Below are positions 14,593-15,244 of a DNA stretch of 15,244 nucleotides, one piece after another. The position numbers and the translations under genes are program-made. The notes beneath the pieces were generated by a model, which was given only the letters and a program-made list of their open reading frames with translations, made no database searches and was not told the DNA's origin. Every line of letters starts with the position of its first letter. Position 1 is the first letter of the stretch. This DNA comes from an uncultured Spirochaetaceae bacterium (GTDB lineage Bacteria > Spirochaetota > Spirochaetia > Treponematales > Treponemataceae), in NCBI GenBank assembly GCA_902773215.1, contig CACYDQ010000172.1:1-15244 (forward strand), in the 5' to 3' direction.

Positions 14593-14621
14593 ATTATAGG
14601 GGCAAAGGGAAGGCTCGTCAA
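14593..14621 (-). promoter_or_regulatory. Putative leaderless promoter of the Hpt gene
   Basis: On the minus strand TTGACG (14621-14616), a 17-bp spacer and a consensus TATAAT (14598-14593) are followed by 7 nt and the ATG at 14585. There is no Shine-Dalgarno site. The alternative ATG at 14594 overlaps the -10 box and cannot be in the transcript. Confidence 0.68.
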
Positions 14622-14640
14622 CAAAACTGACCTTGAGATT

Positions 14641-14676
14641 AACGGTTTGCATAACGATTTGCATAACGATTTGCAT
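14641..14676. repeat. Three tandem 12-bp repeats at the FMN-lipoprotein promoter
   Basis: AACGGTTTGCAT (14641-14652), AACGATTTGCAT (14653-14664) and AACGATTTGCAT (14665-14676) follow each other without gaps; only one base differs between copies. Each ends in TTGCAT, and the last of these is the predicted -35 box of the downstream gene. They lie between the divergent Hpt and lipoprotein promoters. The arrangement suggests repeated binding sites for a regulator, or a tract that can change copy number. Confidence 0.85.
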
Positions 14677-14699
14677 ATAAGAAGGATATGTTGTATAAT
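14671..14699 (+). promoter_or_regulatory. Promoter of the FMN-binding lipoprotein gene
   Basis: TTGCAT (14671-14676), a 17-bp spacer and consensus TATAAT (14694-14699) predict a start near 14706. This gives a leader of about 50 nt with GGAGG (14745-14749) 5 nt before the ATG. The -35 box is the end of the third 12-bp repeat. Confidence 0.68.
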
Positions 14700-14718
14700 G
14701 AAAGGGAATTCTTTCATT
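14697..14718. repeat. Inverted repeat across the -10 box and transcription start
   Basis: AATGAAAG (14697-14704) and CTTTCATT (14711-14718) are perfect inverted 8-bp arms around a 6-nt centre. The left arm overlaps the -10 box and the centre covers the predicted start near 14706. It could be a repressor operator. Because transcription starts within it, only the right arm would be fully in the RNA, so an RNA hairpin is less likely. Confidence 0.55.
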
Positions 14719-14754
14719 ACAGTGTTGTTCAGTCATCACTCTCTGGAGGTTTAC

Positions 14755-15244
14755 ATGAAGAAGATACATCGGGCAGGAAGCTCCGTCATGGCCGCCACGC
14801 TTACGGCAGCCATGCTCGTCTCCTGCGGCGGGTCCGGCAAGTACAAGGCCGGGACTTACAAGGGAACGGCAGAAGGACGCAACGGCGAGATCGAGGTCAC
14901 CGTCAAGCTGTCCAGCAGCAAGATTACGGCCGTCACAGTCAGCAAGCATGAGGAGACGCCCGGCATCTCCGACGCGGCCATAAAGGACATCCCCGCCGCC
15001 ATCGTCAAGGCCCAGTCCGCCAGCGTGGATGCGGTATCAGGCGCGACGATCACGTCCAACGCAATCATGGAGGCGACCAAGGCCGCCCTCGCAAATGCGG
15101 GCGTGAGCGACACGGGTTCATCCGCCGCCCCCCGCAAGAATGTCTCCCTCAAGTACAAGGCCGGGACCTATTCCGGCTCGGCGCACGGCATGAACGGCCA
15201 GCTCGTCCTGGACGTGACCTTCAGCGAAAGCGCGATCACTGACA
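14755..15244 (+). CDS. Lipoprotein with tandem FMN-binding domains (partial)
   Basis: The gene runs off the right edge after 163 codons. It starts with a lipoprotein signal peptide (KK, hydrophobic 11-22, lipobox LVSC with C24). An FMN_bind domain follows (about 30-115), with D92-AVSGAT-ITS. In this motif the Thr, here T98, is the residue to which ApbE-type flavin transferase attaches FMN in Na+-NQR, RNF and related proteins. A second domain begins at about residue 132 and repeats the first almost word for word (KYKAGTY.G.A.G.NG). A 17-bp DNA stretch is identical in both copies (14839-14855 and 15151-15167). The full protein could be only FMN repeats or could continue into a fumarate-reductase-like flavoprotein. 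An envelope electron-transfer role is inferred. GGAGG fixes the start. Confidence 0.88.
   Translation, partial: MKKIHRAGSSVMAATLTAAMLVSCGGSGKYKAGTYKGTAEGRNGEIEVTVKLSSSKITAVTVSKHEETPGISDAAIKDIPAAIVKAQSASVDAVSGATITSNAIMEATKAALANAGVSDTGSSAAPRKNVSLKYKAGTYSGSAHGMNGQLVLDVTFSESAITD

Noticed and set aside
14641..14676. CRISPR array
   Set aside because: The units are 12 bp long and abut without spacers.
14586..14717. N-terminal extension of the Hpt protein from 14717
   Set aside because: It would translate the promoter and the 12-bp repeats into an unlikely Cys/Lys/Ser/Leu repeat. The -10 box ends 7 nt before 14585.

Overview
The window is compact bacterial chromosome, fairly GC-rich by eye, with 13 genes that I accept and no rRNA, tRNA, CRISPR array or insertion sequence. 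The gene style fits a Gram-negative-like, host-associated anaerobe: a lipoprotein with tandem FMN-binding domains, a membrane-anchored GerMN protein without spore genes, a TraB-family membrane protein and a Ser/Thr kinase with an extracytoplasmic domain. My best guess is a treponeme-like spirochaete. This rests on gene content remembered from that group, not on a database match.

Layout. At 2-109 is the 3' end of trpF, followed by a small Cys-rich protein (130-405). Convergent to these, on the minus strand, is an exported TPR protein (3051-1609) whose TGA overlaps the ATG of a TraB-family membrane protein (1609-407). Divergent from the TPR gene, on the plus strand, are an unrecognised membrane-anchored 624-residue protein (3155-5029) and a GerMN-domain protein (5095-5964). 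Convergent to these is ilvD (7662-5971). From 7874 to 12055 runs a plus-strand phospho-signalling cassette: a small FHA protein, a metallophosphatase, a transmembrane Ser/Thr kinase, and an atypical response regulator coupled to the kinase by an ATGA overlap. On the minus strand follow a COG2426-type small membrane protein (12542-12042), an OLD-like AAA/TOPRIM nuclease (14186-12600) and a lone Hpt protein (14585-14244). At the right edge a lipoprotein with FMN-binding repeats (from 14755) runs off the window.

Two observations stand out. First, six genes lack a Shine-Dalgarno sequence but have a sigma70-like promoter with an exact 17-bp spacer and the -10 box ending 6-8 nt before the ATG. The predicted transcription start therefore falls on or next to the start codon, so these genes are probably leaderless. 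The same ruler places ilvD and the FMN lipoprotein as ordinary leadered genes with good Shine-Dalgarno sites. Second, the FHA protein carries an N-terminal ETT motif like the phospho-switch of GarA/OdhI and sits two genes upstream of a Ser/Thr kinase. Together the FHA reader, possible eraser phosphatase, kinase writer and coupled DNA-binding output look like a self-contained signalling module.

Gene density is high: convergent ends lie 1 bp apart (405/407) and 6 bp apart (5964/5971), and overlap by 14 bp at 12042-12055. No gene-free stretch exceeds about 210 bases, and I saw no convincing rho-independent terminator.
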